64,000 bases of DNA, from NCBI RefSeq assembly GCF_034424625.1, contig NZ_CP139976.1:2914001-2978000 (forward strand), read 5' to 3'. Shown piece by piece: positions 41,150-50,691 of this stretch. Source of the stretch: Janthinobacterium lividum (GTDB taxonomy: Bacteria; Pseudomonadota; Gammaproteobacteria; Burkholderiales; Burkholderiaceae_D). A program made the translations under genes and the position numbers. A model generated the notes under the pieces. That model made no database searches. It had not been told where the DNA came from and saw nothing but the letters and a program-made list of their open reading frames with translations. How positions within the stretch are numbered: the first letter of the stretch is position 1; every line of letters starts with the position of its first letter.

Positions 41150-44100
41150 CTTCCCCGACGCTCGACTTCCGCGACGCCGAGCAGTTTTATGCGCAGACGC
41201 TGGCGCTGGCCAAGGCCTACGTTCCCGAATGGAGCGGCTACTGGAATACGCTGCCGCCAAGTGCGTCGGACGTCGACCAGGATCCGGGGCTGGTGCTGCT
41301 GAAGCTGTTTTCGCAGCTGGCCGCGTACACGGCCGATATCGAGAACGCCATGCCGGAGCAGCGCCGCCTGGGGTTTTTCCAGTTCATGAACATGCAGTTG
41401 CGCGCGCCGCTGGCGGCGCAGGCGCCGCTGCGCTTCCTGCTCAAGGCAGGCCAGCCGGCGGCGACGGTGCCGGCCCAGTGCGCGGTGCTCGATGCGCAAG
41501 ACCAGACGATCCGCTTCCAGACCAACGAGGCGCTGCTGGTGCTGCCCGCCACGCTGTCGGCGGCGCTGACGGTCATTCCGGCGCAGGACCAGTTCATCGA
41601 TGCTTTGCCCAGCCTGCTCGGGGACCAGGCCGGGGTGCCGATCTTCGTGGCCAGCCAGCTGGTCGATCCGGCCGAACAGCCGCTCGGGCACTGGTTCATG
41701 ATGGGCGATCCGGCCCTGTTCAAGCCTGACGACGCGCTGCAGAGCATCACCGTCACCCTGACCGGCAAGCAGCTGTACCCTGAATATTTCGGACAATGGT
41801 TCGATGGCGCGCTGACGCCGCTGACGACGCAGTTGACGAGTTCATCGTCGGAGCGGCAGCTCGACATCGTGCTGGGCATGCCGCCGCGCGCGGCCGCCGT
41901 GCCGCTGGCGCAGCTCCAGCGGCAGTTGTACCGGGCGGGCGAGCCGGGCGCCGGTTTCGACGCCGCGCCCTTGAGCGGGCAGGATGGCGAAGCGCAATAC
42001 TGGCTGCTGGTCAAGCCCGCGCCGCAAGTCAAGGTGCTGGCCTCGCTGGCCCAGCAATTGCCCGTCATCACGGGGTTGAACTGCACCTTCAAGGGCAAGG
42101 CCATCGTGCCGCAGCAGGCCGCCTGCAATGGCGTGCTGCTCGATATCGCCAATGGCGCCTATCCGTTCGGCGAAACGCCGAAAACCAACGATGCGTTCTA
42201 CCTGCGCTCGGACAGCGTGTTCGCCAGGACCGGCGCCCTGGTGACGGTCTATTTCACACTGACGACCTTGGAATATACCTTTCCGGTGCGGCTGGTCTGG
42301 CAATTCTGGGACGGCTTGCAATGGAGCGCCTTCAACGCCACCACCACGGACGCCAGCACCTACCAGTTCGTCGACAGGATCAACAATTTTCAGTCCGATA
42401 GCCCGGACGGCCCCACCTGCATCCAGTTCGCCTGCCCGAAGTTCGGTCCGGGCACCGTGGCCGGTTCCGAAGGGCTGTGGATACGCTGCGTGATCGCCGA
42501 AGGCGGTTACGGGCAGCAGGGCGGCATTGCCAGCACCAGCGTCAGCACCACCATCGACGCCATCCCCGTGGATGTGCTGGGCCAGGCGCAAAAACTGGGA
42601 GTGAGCAAATACCTCAACGACGTGGCCGGCGTCAATTTCAGCTACACGATTTCCCAGCCGAGCTACTACCCGCCCTTCGTGCTCTCGGCGCGTATCGAAT
42701 ACAGCTTCGCGGCCAAGCCGCAGAGCTTCTGGAGCTACAACGCCTTCACCCTGAGCCGTTTCCTGTTCAGCCCGTTCAAACCGGTCGACGCGCTGCTGAC
42801 CGGCTTCTATTTTGCCTTCGACGATGCGGGATTCGCCGCCGCCTGCGTCGGCAACAAGCTGGTCCTGTATTTCTATCTGCAGCAGGAACAGGCCGCCCCC
42901 GGGCGCACCCTGCAGTGGGAATACCACGACGGCCAGCAGTGGCGGGCGCTGGCGGTGGACGATGCCACCTACGGCTTGAGCCGCTCTGGCCTGGTCGGCT
43001 TCGTGGTTCCGGCCGCGATGCAGGCGGCCTACCTGTTTTCGCAGATGGCATTCTGGTTCCGCATCAACAATGCCCATGTCGACCGTACCATCCGTCTGTA
43101 TGGCATGTATCCGAACACGGTCATGGCGTCGAACCTGACCACCCTGGTCGATGAAGTGCTCGGATCGAGCAACGAGCAGATGTTCCAGCAGTTCACGCTC
43201 GACTATCCCCCCGTGCTGGCCGACCTGCTGCTGTGCGTGATCGAACCTGCCGGGCTGATGGCGGGGCAGGACCCTGGCGCGGCCGAATTTGCCGATGCGG
43301 AGCTGGCGGACGTGCGCGTGGGCGCCGGCGAGGTGGCACGGCGCTGGACCCAGGTCGAGAGCTTCGCCTTCAGCGGTCCGACCGACCGCGTGTATACGCT
43401 CGACTATGCAAACGGGCTGCTGACATTTGGCGATGGCTACAACGGCATGATCCCGCCGCCTGGCCACAACAATATCGTCGCCATCCGCTACCACCATACG
43501 CAAGGGCTGGCGGGCAATGTGGGCGCTGGCGCGCTGACGGTGCTGCGTCCCGGCATCGCCAACATCGCCGCAGTGGCCAATCCGGCCCCGGCGGCCGGCG
43601 GGGTCGGCTGCGCTACGCGGGCAGAACTGGCGGCCACCAGTCCCGCGCTGGTGCGTGCGGGTGGCTGGGCCGTGCAACTGCAGGATTTCACGGCCCTGGC
43701 CGGTGCCGCCAGCGCCCAGGTGGCACAGGCACGCGCCGTGGAGGCCGAAGGCAATACCATTCGCATCGCGGTGCTGCCCCTGTCCACCGATCCGCTGCCG
43801 TACGCCAGCCCGGCGCTGCTGGACCAGGTGGGCGCGTATGTCAGGCAATACTGCCTGGCGGCGCTGGTCGGACGCATCGGCATCGAGGCGGCGCGCTATG
43901 TGCCGGTGTCCGTCACGGCGCAGCTGGCGGCCCGCGTCGCGCCCGACCAGGTGCAAGCCGAACAGGCGCGCATCGCGGCGCTGCTGCGCGCCTATTTCCA
44001 GCCGGTGTATGGCGGTCCTCCCGGGCAGGGCTGGCGTTTCGGCCAGACCGTGCAGGCGTCCGCCATCCATGTGCTGCTGCGCAGCCTGCCTGGCGTGACC

Positions 44101-44208
44101 GGCGTGCTCAGCCTGAACGTGAATGGGCGCCAGGATGGCAATGTCGTGCTGGCGCCCACCGAGCTGCCCGTCGCTGGCAGCATGCTCGTGTATATCTCGG
44201 CGGTGTAG
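41146..44208 (+). CDS. Large baseplate wedge protein (gp6/baseplate J-like, Afp11/Pvc11 type)
   Basis: The 1020-residue protein has an N-terminal DQDPGLVLLKLFSQLAAYTADIENAMP segment, typical of gp6-like wedges, and a C-terminal baseplate J-like region (GLAGNVGAGALTVLRPG, AARVAPDQVQAEQARIAALLRAYFQP, RSLPGVTGV). It forms the rim around the hub. The length fits the large eCIS homologues. It starts inside the preceding small gene and is followed 2 bases later by a shorter relative. Confidence 0.9.
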   Translation: MTSPTLDFRDAEQFYAQTLALAKAYVPEWSGYWNTLPPSASDVDQDPGLVLLKLFSQLAAYTADIENAMPEQRRLGFFQFMNMQLRAPLAAQAPLRFLLKAGQPAATVPAQCAVLDAQDQTIRFQTNEALLVLPATLSAALTVIPAQDQFIDALPSLLGDQAGVPIFVASQLVDPAEQPLGHWFMMGDPALFKPDDALQSITVTLTGKQLYPEYFGQWFDGALTPLTTQLTSSSSERQLDIVLGMPPRAAAVPLAQLQRQLYRAGEPGAGFDAAPLSGQDGEAQYWLLVKPAPQVKVLASLAQQLPVITGLNCTFKGKAIVPQQAACNGVLLDIANGAYPFGETPKTNDAFYLRSDSVFARTGALVTVYFTLTTLEYTFPVRLVWQFWDGLQWSAFNATTTDASTYQFVDRINNFQSDSPDGPTCIQFACPKFGPGTVAGSEGLWIRCVIAEGGYGQQGGIASTSVSTTIDAIPVDVLGQAQKLGVSKYLNDVAGVNFSYTISQPSYYPPFVLSARIEYSFAAKPQSFWSYNAFTLSRFLFSPFKPVDALLTGFYFAFDDAGFAAACVGNKLVLYFYLQQEQAAPGRTLQWEYHDGQQWRALAVDDATYGLSRSGLVGFVVPAAMQAAYLFSQMAFWFRINNAHVDRTIRLYGMYPNTVMASNLTTLVDEVLGSSNEQMFQQFTLDYPPVLADLLLCVIEPAGLMAGQDPGAAEFADAELADVRVGAGEVARRWTQVESFAFSGPTDRVYTLDYANGLLTFGDGYNGMIPPPGHNNIVAIRYHHTQGLAGNVGAGALTVLRPGIANIAAVANPAPAAGGVGCATRAELAATSPALVRAGGWAVQLQDFTALAGAASAQVAQARAVEAEGNTIRIAVLPLSTDPLPYASPALLDQVGAYVRQYCLAALVGRIGIEAARYVPVSVTAQLAARVAPDQVQAEQARIAALLRAYFQPVYGGPPGQGWRFGQTVQASAIHVLLRSLPGVTGVLSLNVNGRQDGNVVLAPTELPVAGSMLVYISAV

Positions 44209-44210
44209 CC

Positions 44211-45332
44211 ATGGCCTTCGAGCTGCCCGACCTCGACCGCAAGAGCTACCAGGAACTGGCAGCCGACCTGGTGCGCCGGATCCCGCAGTACACGCGCCAG
44301 TGGACGGACTATAACGATAGCGATCCGGGCATCACCCTGCTGCAATTGCTGGCCTGGCTGGACGAGTCGCTGCTGTACCAGGCCAATGCGATTCCCGTGC
44401 AGACGGACGAGAACTACCTGCGCTGGGTGCTGGGCCTGGCCTTTTCCGGCAACCAGACCGCCTACAGCCTGGCCGCCAAGGCCAACCATGACGCCGCCTT
44501 CCTGGCCTTGCAGCAGGTGCTGGCGCAGATCGAACAGGGCGCCGTGCTGAACAAGCCGACGCTGCAGCAATATGTGCTGGCCTATGTCGGCCGTCCCTAC
44601 ATGGCGCTGACCCTGCCGAACATCGACACGCTGGCGCTGGAAACCAACCAGGTCATCGCGCAGCAGGCTGCCGGCGGCACGGGCGCCACGCCGCTGCTGG
44701 TGCGGCGCGCGTATGCGCAAAGCGCGGGGGAGGGCAGCGTTGCCTGGATACTCAGCGATGCGCAATGGCGCTACCAGTATCCGCCGTATCCGAACCAGGC
44801 CGGCAACGGCAAAAGCAATAGCACCACGCGGCGCAAGGTGCTGATGATCGAGGCCGCCGACGACGCGACCGCCGAGCGTACCTTGCTCACGGCCGTAAAC
44901 AAATACCTGGCCCCGCGCGTGATCGCAGGCAACCGGGTGCAGGCGCGTGCGGCGCAGTTCACCGACATCAACGTGACGCTGGTCGCCGGCTGCGTGCCGA
45001 CGGTGCGCCTGGATGTCACGCTGGGCCTGCTGTTCGCGCGCCTCTTCGCCTACTTCCTGCCCTGCGAGGGAGGGCCGGCCGGTCAGGGTTGGCCATATGA
45101 CGAGGCGCCCACCGAAGCGGCGCTGCGCCAACTGGTCCTGGCCATGCCGGGCATCGATGCCATCGACGAGCTGGTCTTCGATTTCATCCCCACCCTGGCG
45201 CTCGACCGGATGGCCGTGCTGGACGTCAACGCCCAGCTTGCCGATCTGCCGCCCGGCACGCCCGCGATGTTTTACCGGGGATTGCCGCGCCTGCGCTGCC
45301 TCGATGTCAGCGTCAGGAGCAATGCCGCATGA
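44211..45332 (+). CDS. Second baseplate wedge protein (gp6-like paralogue)
   Basis: The 373-residue protein shares with the preceding gene the YNDSDPGITLLQLLAWLDESL segment near residue 30 and the C-terminal J-like end (AALRQLVLAMPGIDAIDELVF). It is therefore a shorter wedge homologue. Afp and PVC carry Afp11/Afp12-like pairs here. ATG 44211 is 2 bases after the previous stop, and it overlaps the next gene by 4 bases. Confidence 0.83.
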   Translation: MAFELPDLDRKSYQELAADLVRRIPQYTRQWTDYNDSDPGITLLQLLAWLDESLLYQANAIPVQTDENYLRWVLGLAFSGNQTAYSLAAKANHDAAFLALQQVLAQIEQGAVLNKPTLQQYVLAYVGRPYMALTLPNIDTLALETNQVIAQQAAGGTGATPLLVRRAYAQSAGEGSVAWILSDAQWRYQYPPYPNQAGNGKSNSTTRRKVLMIEAADDATAERTLLTAVNKYLAPRVIAGNRVQARAAQFTDINVTLVAGCVPTVRLDVTLGLLFARLFAYFLPCEGGPAGQGWPYDEAPTEAALRQLVLAMPGIDAIDELVFDFIPTLALDRMAVLDVNAQLADLPPGTPAMFYRGLPRLRCLDVSVRSNAA

Positions 45333-46306
45333 GCGCGCCGTCAAGCTACCTGCGCTACCTGCCTGCCGTGTACAGCACCACGCAGCCGGCTTTTCTGGCG
45401 CAGTACCTGAAGATTTTTGAAAAGATATTGACCGGCATCGGCGACGCGGAGCTGGGCGGGCGCAAGGGCATCCATGAGCTGCTGCAGGCGGACGTCATTG
45501 GCAATCTGTTCTATCCGCGCCTGAGTTTCCTGTTTCCCCCTTCGGACACGAGTTTCATGCCGCCCATCTCAGGCGCGACGGCAAAGCAGGAAACGGCCAT
45601 CCTGGCCGACCTCGACACCTATATCCAGGTGCCCGCGCCCGACGATCCGCTGGCCGGCTACGTGGCCGCCGCGCCGGGCGCATCGGACCCGAACGCGCCC
45701 ATCGAAGCCTGGCTCGACGATTTTCTCGACTGGCTCGGCGGCTGGGTCGCGCTGGCCGTCGACAACGACTGGGACATCGACCAGAAGCGCACCGTGATCG
45801 CGGAAATCATGGCCCTGTACCGCATGCGCGGAACCTTGCAGGGCCTGAGCATGCTGGCCAACCTGCTGCTCGGGCTGCCCATGGCCATGCACGGCCAGCA
45901 ACTGGACGACAGTGGCAAGTGGATTGCCATCGACGGCACCGTGTCGGTAAACATCAGCGCGCCGTCCCCACCCGACATCGTGGCAAGCGACCTGGCCGGC
46001 AGCGCCTTCATCGTGCGCGACGCTTACGTTAGCGGCGCGCCCGTCGTGGCGGGCTACCTGCCGTGGCTGTTCAATGTGCAGATGGTGCTGCCGAACGCGC
46101 ACAACCCGCTGTTCATCCTGACGGCTTCCAACGTGGCGCAGATCCAGGCGCTGTATGGCCGGCTCGAGCAGTTCCTGCGCGTCATGAAGCCTGCCGCCAG
46201 CAACTACATCATCACGATCGTACCCAGCATGCAGTTGCAGGCGCAAGGCTATGCCAGCGCGCTGGGCGTCAATACCTTACTCGGCCAACAAGGAATCCAG
46301 ACATGA
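45329..46306 (+). CDS. Phage tail protein I-like baseplate protein
   Basis: The 325-residue protein has the phage tail protein domain (TIGR02242-like): SYLRYLPAVYSTTQPAFLAQYLKIFEKIL at the start, and WLDDFLDWLGGWVALAVDNDWDIDQKRTVIAEIMALYRMRGT in the middle. Such proteins connect wedge and fibres. Both ends overlap neighbours (ATGA). Confidence 0.85.
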   Translation: MSAPSSYLRYLPAVYSTTQPAFLAQYLKIFEKILTGIGDAELGGRKGIHELLQADVIGNLFYPRLSFLFPPSDTSFMPPISGATAKQETAILADLDTYIQVPAPDDPLAGYVAAAPGASDPNAPIEAWLDDFLDWLGGWVALAVDNDWDIDQKRTVIAEIMALYRMRGTLQGLSMLANLLLGLPMAMHGQQLDDSGKWIAIDGTVSVNISAPSPPDIVASDLAGSAFIVRDAYVSGAPVVAGYLPWLFNVQMVLPNAHNPLFILTASNVAQIQALYGRLEQFLRVMKPAASNYIITIVPSMQLQAQGYASALGVNTLLGQQGIQT

Positions 46307-47112
46307 GCACCATCATCAAGGCGGACGTCGCCGACCACCTGAACTACCATACCGGCATGTTCCTGACGTCGGACTACATGACGCTCGAGCAGAATTACTT
46401 CAGCAACTGGTTCTGGCTGCAAAACCAGTACCTGTTCTCGCCCGGCGTGCTGAACGGCATGCTGGTGAGCCAGGCCGGCAATACGCTGGCCGTCAGCCAG
46501 GGCGTGGCCTTCGACGATGCAGGCCGTTTCCTGATCCTGCCGTCCGGTGGGACGCCGCTCACGCTGCCGTCGGATGCCAGCAATCCCATGCTGGTGTACG
46601 CCTATTATCCCGACACCAGCGCGTCGACCGCCAACGTGGTCAGCGAGGCGGCCCAGCTGCTGGCCGCGAAGAGGGTGCCCGCGAATGGCGTGCTGCTGGC
46701 CACCGTCACGCTCGACGCCAACAAGGCCATCGTCAGCGTGACGGACAGCCGGATTCCTGTGACGAGCCGGCTGCCGGCCGCGCTGGGGGACGCGAGGGCA
46801 AGCGCCGCGCTCGACACCTTCCTGCAGGGCACGTTGACGGTGCCGGCGGCCCAGCTGCAAGGCGCGGGCGCCAGCACCAGCGTCACCGTCCATTTCTATG
46901 ATACGCAACAGGATGCCTTCAGCGCGCCGCCCACCGTGATGGTGACGGTGGGCGGCAGCGTTCCGTACGCCACCGCCGTCGCCTCCGGCACGGCGCAGTT
47001 CGTCGTCACGCTGCTGGCGCTGCAGGCCGCTGGCGGTGATGCCGATATCACACTGTCGTGGATCGCCATCGCCAGTGCCGCTTCCAATACCATGACCCGG
47101 GAAAAAGCATGA
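46303..47112 (+). CDS. Fibre or baseplate-attachment protein, short relative of the large fibre
   Basis: The 269-residue protein shares its N-terminal layout with the next, much larger gene: NYHTGMFLTSDYMTLEQNYF, a GMLVS segment and LAVSQGVAFDDAGRFLIL correspond to NYFSGEALLTDDFRCEQQY, GLEVA and LEVSRGMAIDALGRQIIL there. The C-terminal half is beta-rich. It is probably a baseplate-attached fibre base. Function beyond that is unknown. Confidence 0.72.
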   Translation: MSTIIKADVADHLNYHTGMFLTSDYMTLEQNYFSNWFWLQNQYLFSPGVLNGMLVSQAGNTLAVSQGVAFDDAGRFLILPSGGTPLTLPSDASNPMLVYAYYPDTSASTANVVSEAAQLLAAKRVPANGVLLATVTLDANKAIVSVTDSRIPVTSRLPAALGDARASAALDTFLQGTLTVPAAQLQGAGASTSVTVHFYDTQQDAFSAPPTVMVTVGGSVPYATAVASGTAQFVVTLLALQAAGGDADITLSWIAIASAASNTMTREKA

Positions 47113-50100
47113 AACAGCCACGTGTCGAACGGCCCAACTATTTCTCGGGCGAAGCCTTGCTGACGGACGATTTCCGCTGCGAGCAGCAGTATCAGATGGA
47201 TATGCTGGCGGCGCGCAATGTCAGCCTGTACCTGTATGGCATCGCGCATGGCCTCGAGGTTGCCGCCTCGGCGGATGGGCAACCGAGCCAGCTCGAAGTA
47301 TCGCGCGGCATGGCGATCGACGCCCTGGGCCGGCAGATCATCCTGCTCGAGCCGGCCGTGCTGATGTTCGATAAGCTGGACCCCGGCGCGACCTATTTCA
47401 TTACCATCAACTATTTCGAGGTGTTCGCCGACCTCAGCGACGAGAGCGGCACGGCCGGCTACAAGCGCATCGTGCAGCAACCGCAGATCCAGTACTTGCG
47501 CAATCTCGACCAGCCCGGCACGAACATTTTACTGGCGGTCATTTCCCTGACCACCGAGGGCAGCATCAACAGCCTGACCTACAAATCCGGGCGCAACGAG
47601 CGCCGCTATGTGGGCAGCAGCGTCGGTTCGGTCAATTTCGTCACGGAAGGGGCCGGCGTGAACCAGGCCTTTTCCGCGCCATCCAACATTGCCGGCGCCA
47701 CGGTGCCGGCGGACTACGCCAGCATCAGCGCGCGCCGCGAGGGCAGCCGCGCCGATGACTATTACCTGGAGTTCGACGCCCCGCGCGGGCAGTTCATGGG
47801 TCTGCTGACGGCGCGCAACAACCTCGGCGTGGGGACCGACAATCCGGTCGCCAACCTGCAGGTCGACGCCGTGACCATCAAGGGCAAGGGCACGATCAGC
47901 TGGGACAACCAGCTGGTCACCTTCTCGGATGCGCCCGCGCCGTTCCTGCAAGTGGGCGACCAGCTCATCGCGGACCCTTCGGTGCGCATGGGTACGGCCC
48001 AGTGGCGCACCGTCAGCAAGATCGTCCAGGATGGTTTGCAAGTCGAGATCGACGCTGCCTTTTCGCCCACCACGATGCCGGCGCCCGGATCGGGCTACAC
48101 CTACATGCGTTCGGCCCTGGCCCGTTTTTCGCGCAGCGACGGCACCTTGCTGCAGGTAAGCCTGGACGGCACCGTCGGCCTGGGGGTGCAGGCGCTGGCC
48201 AAGGGGGGCTCCGCCAGCGCCGGGCCGAATGCGCTGGTCATCGGGCGGGACCGCAACGTCGGCATCGGCCTGAACGAAGGCGCGCCGCGCGCCGCCCTCG
48301 ACGTGCAGGGGCAGATCCTGGCCGACAGCCTGACTGCCAGCGGCGCCATCAAGGCCCAGAGTTTCGAGGGCAACGGCTCCAAGCTGCAGGGCATGGCCAT
48401 GCTCAGCTACTGGACCAAGGAGTCGCCGGGGCAGGCGGCGAGCCGGCTGTTCTACGATGGCGGCAACGTCGGCATCTTCGACCGCAGCCCGGCCGCCTCG
48501 CTGAGCGTGGGCGGCGGCAGCGCCTTCATCGGCAATGGCGTCATCAGCTCGATCAGCGCCGATGTCGTGCAGGGTTACAACACCACGTTCCAGGACCAGG
48601 TCAAGGTGGGCGACCTGATCGCCATCGGCACCCTGAACCAGCAGCAGGCGGTGCTGGCCAAGACGCCTGCCAGCGATACGGAACTGGTCCTGACGACGCA
48701 GTTTGAAATCCCCGTCATCAATTCGCCCTACAGCTACCTGGTGTCGGGCACGGTTGAACCGGTCACCGGCCCCGGCAAGGTCAGCAGTAACGGCACGACC
48801 ATTACCGGCACGGAGGGCACCAAGTTTACTGCCTTGTCGGCCGGCGATACCCTCCTGATTCCCCGTTTCACTCCGGCGGCAGTGCAGGTACAGAGCGTTG
48901 CGCAGGTTGCCAGCGATACGCAACTGACCTTGTCCGCGCCGTATGCGGGGAAGGTCGACAGCCTGCCTTACCAGCTGCAGGGGGCCGACGGCGCGAAGAC
49001 GGACGGGGCAGGGACCATCAGCATCGATCCGGCCACGCCGACCGTGGTCACGGGCACTGGCACCGCCTTCCTGAGCGCGGCGAAGGCGGGCGACCAGCTG
49101 TTTGCCGCGGCCGATCCGCAGACACTGCCGCGGCTGCTGCGCGTCAAGTCGGTCGATAGCCAGACCCAGCTGACCTTGCTGGAAGGCGGTGCCGCCACGT
49201 CCCCGTTCGCGGCTGCCACGTCGGCCTACATGGTCAGCGCGGGCCTGCTGGCCCAGTTCAAGGCCAACGACGACAATGCCATCCTGGCACCCGCAGAAGA
49301 GGCGGGGCTGCCGCCGGCCATGCTCATCGTCAGCAATAGCGAGCCGCCCAACTGCAACACGGTCGCCATCAATCTCGCGCTCACCGACGTCGACACGCAA
49401 TACGCCCTGCAGGTAAACGGCCCCGTCAGTTTTGCCAGCGGCGCGGCGACCTTCAGCGATTTGACGGCCGACACCATCTGGGCCCAGGAGTCGGTGGCGA
49501 TCGGTGGCACCGGCTTTGCCGCCGGCGCCAATCTGCTCAGTGTGGCTGCGGTGGGCGGCGCGGCGCCCACGCTGGCCGTTACGCCTGCGGAAGTGGCGGT
49601 GACTGGCAATATCAATGTCGCCGGCAACGTCACGGCGACGGGCGAGGTGCAGGGGGATACTTTGATCGGCAAGATCATTGGCGACCGTACTCTTTTCAAT
49701 CAACCCGTCTTGCCACTGAGCCAGACAGCAGCTTCCGATGGCACGCTCGTGGCCTACGTCGGCAATACCGATTTCACCCAGCCGCCGTTGGCTCCGTTCT
49801 ACGGTATTTTGCAAGGCAGTACGGTTGGCGCATCCGGTACGACCTGTGCTTTGCAAGTGACCGCTTCTTGCATTCCGATCACTGTTTCAACGGGAAAGAA
49901 GACCGCCAAACAATACTGGCTTCCGTTGCCGGGCACGTTTTCGATGCCGGTGAGAAAGGGGGAGGAATGGACTATCGATCTCATTACCGATCCTAATGCG
50001 GGTGCGTCACCGCAGGTGTACTGCTATTGGGTGCCGTTTGCGGCCCAGGACGCGCAGCTCGTTTCCCCAGAGCCCGTGACGCCGGAACATGATCTGCATG

Positions 50101-50627
50101 GCCAGTTAATCGGTGGCTTCAACCTGCTGCGTGAGCGCATGGTCAGCGGGCAGCTGCAAGGCAGCGTTGCGGCCAATGCCCAGGAAGTGATCGATGGGCG
50201 CGTCAACGACCTGACCCAGATCTTTGGCGACCTTACCCACATGAGCGCCGACGAGGAAGAGCGGGCGCAGTTCGTGCGCGACCTGCAAAAGATCGTCTGC
50301 TCGCCAGCCTTGCCCGGCGAAGCCGAAGTCGTCAAGCCGCTCGATCCGCAGGCGGTCCAGGATTTGATCGACACCTTCGGCAAGGCCAGCGGCCACAGCT
50401 TTACCGACGAGCAGCGCGGCCTGCTCCAGGCCGGCGTCGAGGCGCTGGTGCAAATCAACGATAGCGAGGCCAGCCGGGCCGACCTGGGATTGATCAAGAA
50501 GAATATCGGCATGTTCATCGGCAACGTGCAGCAGGTGCTGGGCATCGAGTTCAGCAGCACCGACACGCGGCTGCTGACACGGGCGCTGGTGCGGCTGGTC
50601 GGCGACGGCAGGCAGAACGCTATGTGA
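47109..50627 (+). CDS. Large tail-fibre-like protein with internal repeats
   Basis: Likely receptor-binding fibre. In the 1172-residue protein, residues 1-140 are an attachment domain shared with the previous gene. At least four modules of about 70 residues (near 258, 477, 556 and 635) repeat a pattern of a GTISI/GVISS-type strand, GDxLI and a V-SD-TQL-L strand. A beta-rich region follows, and residues from about 870 to the end form a domain also encoded alone by the next gene. The GDQL-rich repeats suggest a trimeric fibre shaft. No chaperone gene is recognised. Confidence 0.8.
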   Translation: MKQPRVERPNYFSGEALLTDDFRCEQQYQMDMLAARNVSLYLYGIAHGLEVAASADGQPSQLEVSRGMAIDALGRQIILLEPAVLMFDKLDPGATYFITINYFEVFADLSDESGTAGYKRIVQQPQIQYLRNLDQPGTNILLAVISLTTEGSINSLTYKSGRNERRYVGSSVGSVNFVTEGAGVNQAFSAPSNIAGATVPADYASISARREGSRADDYYLEFDAPRGQFMGLLTARNNLGVGTDNPVANLQVDAVTIKGKGTISWDNQLVTFSDAPAPFLQVGDQLIADPSVRMGTAQWRTVSKIVQDGLQVEIDAAFSPTTMPAPGSGYTYMRSALARFSRSDGTLLQVSLDGTVGLGVQALAKGGSASAGPNALVIGRDRNVGIGLNEGAPRAALDVQGQILADSLTASGAIKAQSFEGNGSKLQGMAMLSYWTKESPGQAASRLFYDGGNVGIFDRSPAASLSVGGGSAFIGNGVISSISADVVQGYNTTFQDQVKVGDLIAIGTLNQQQAVLAKTPASDTELVLTTQFEIPVINSPYSYLVSGTVEPVTGPGKVSSNGTTITGTEGTKFTALSAGDTLLIPRFTPAAVQVQSVAQVASDTQLTLSAPYAGKVDSLPYQLQGADGAKTDGAGTISIDPATPTVVTGTGTAFLSAAKAGDQLFAAADPQTLPRLLRVKSVDSQTQLTLLEGGAATSPFAAATSAYMVSAGLLAQFKANDDNAILAPAEEAGLPPAMLIVSNSEPPNCNTVAINLALTDVDTQYALQVNGPVSFASGAATFSDLTADTIWAQESVAIGGTGFAAGANLLSVAAVGGAAPTLAVTPAEVAVTGNINVAGNVTATGEVQGDTLIGKIIGDRTLFNQPVLPLSQTAASDGTLVAYVGNTDFTQPPLAPFYGILQGSTVGASGTTCALQVTASCIPITVSTGKKTAKQYWLPLPGTFSMPVRKGEEWTIDLITDPNAGASPQVYCYWVPFAAQDAQLVSPEPVTPEHDLHGQLIGGFNLLRERMVSGQLQGSVAANAQEVIDGRVNDLTQIFGDLTHMSADEEERAQFVRDLQKIVCSPALPGEAEVVKPLDPQAVQDLIDTFGKASGHSFTDEQRGLLQAGVEALVQINDSEASRADLGLIKKNIGMFIGNVQQVLGIEFSSTDTRLLTRALVRLVGDGRQNAM

Positions 50628-50691
50628 AGCATTTTCGCACTTGCCTCACGGGGCAAGACATTTTGATGTTGCATCCAACCATGGAGTTGTC

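Noticed and set aside
41842..44070. 742-codon minus-strand frame opposite the large baseplate gene
   Set aside because: Same shadow composition and no ribosome-binding site; the plus strand has clear family motifs.
47529..49856. 775-codon minus-strand frame opposite the fibre gene
   Set aside because: Shadow of the fibre coding frame; the plus-strand frame has repeats and a domain shared with the next gene.
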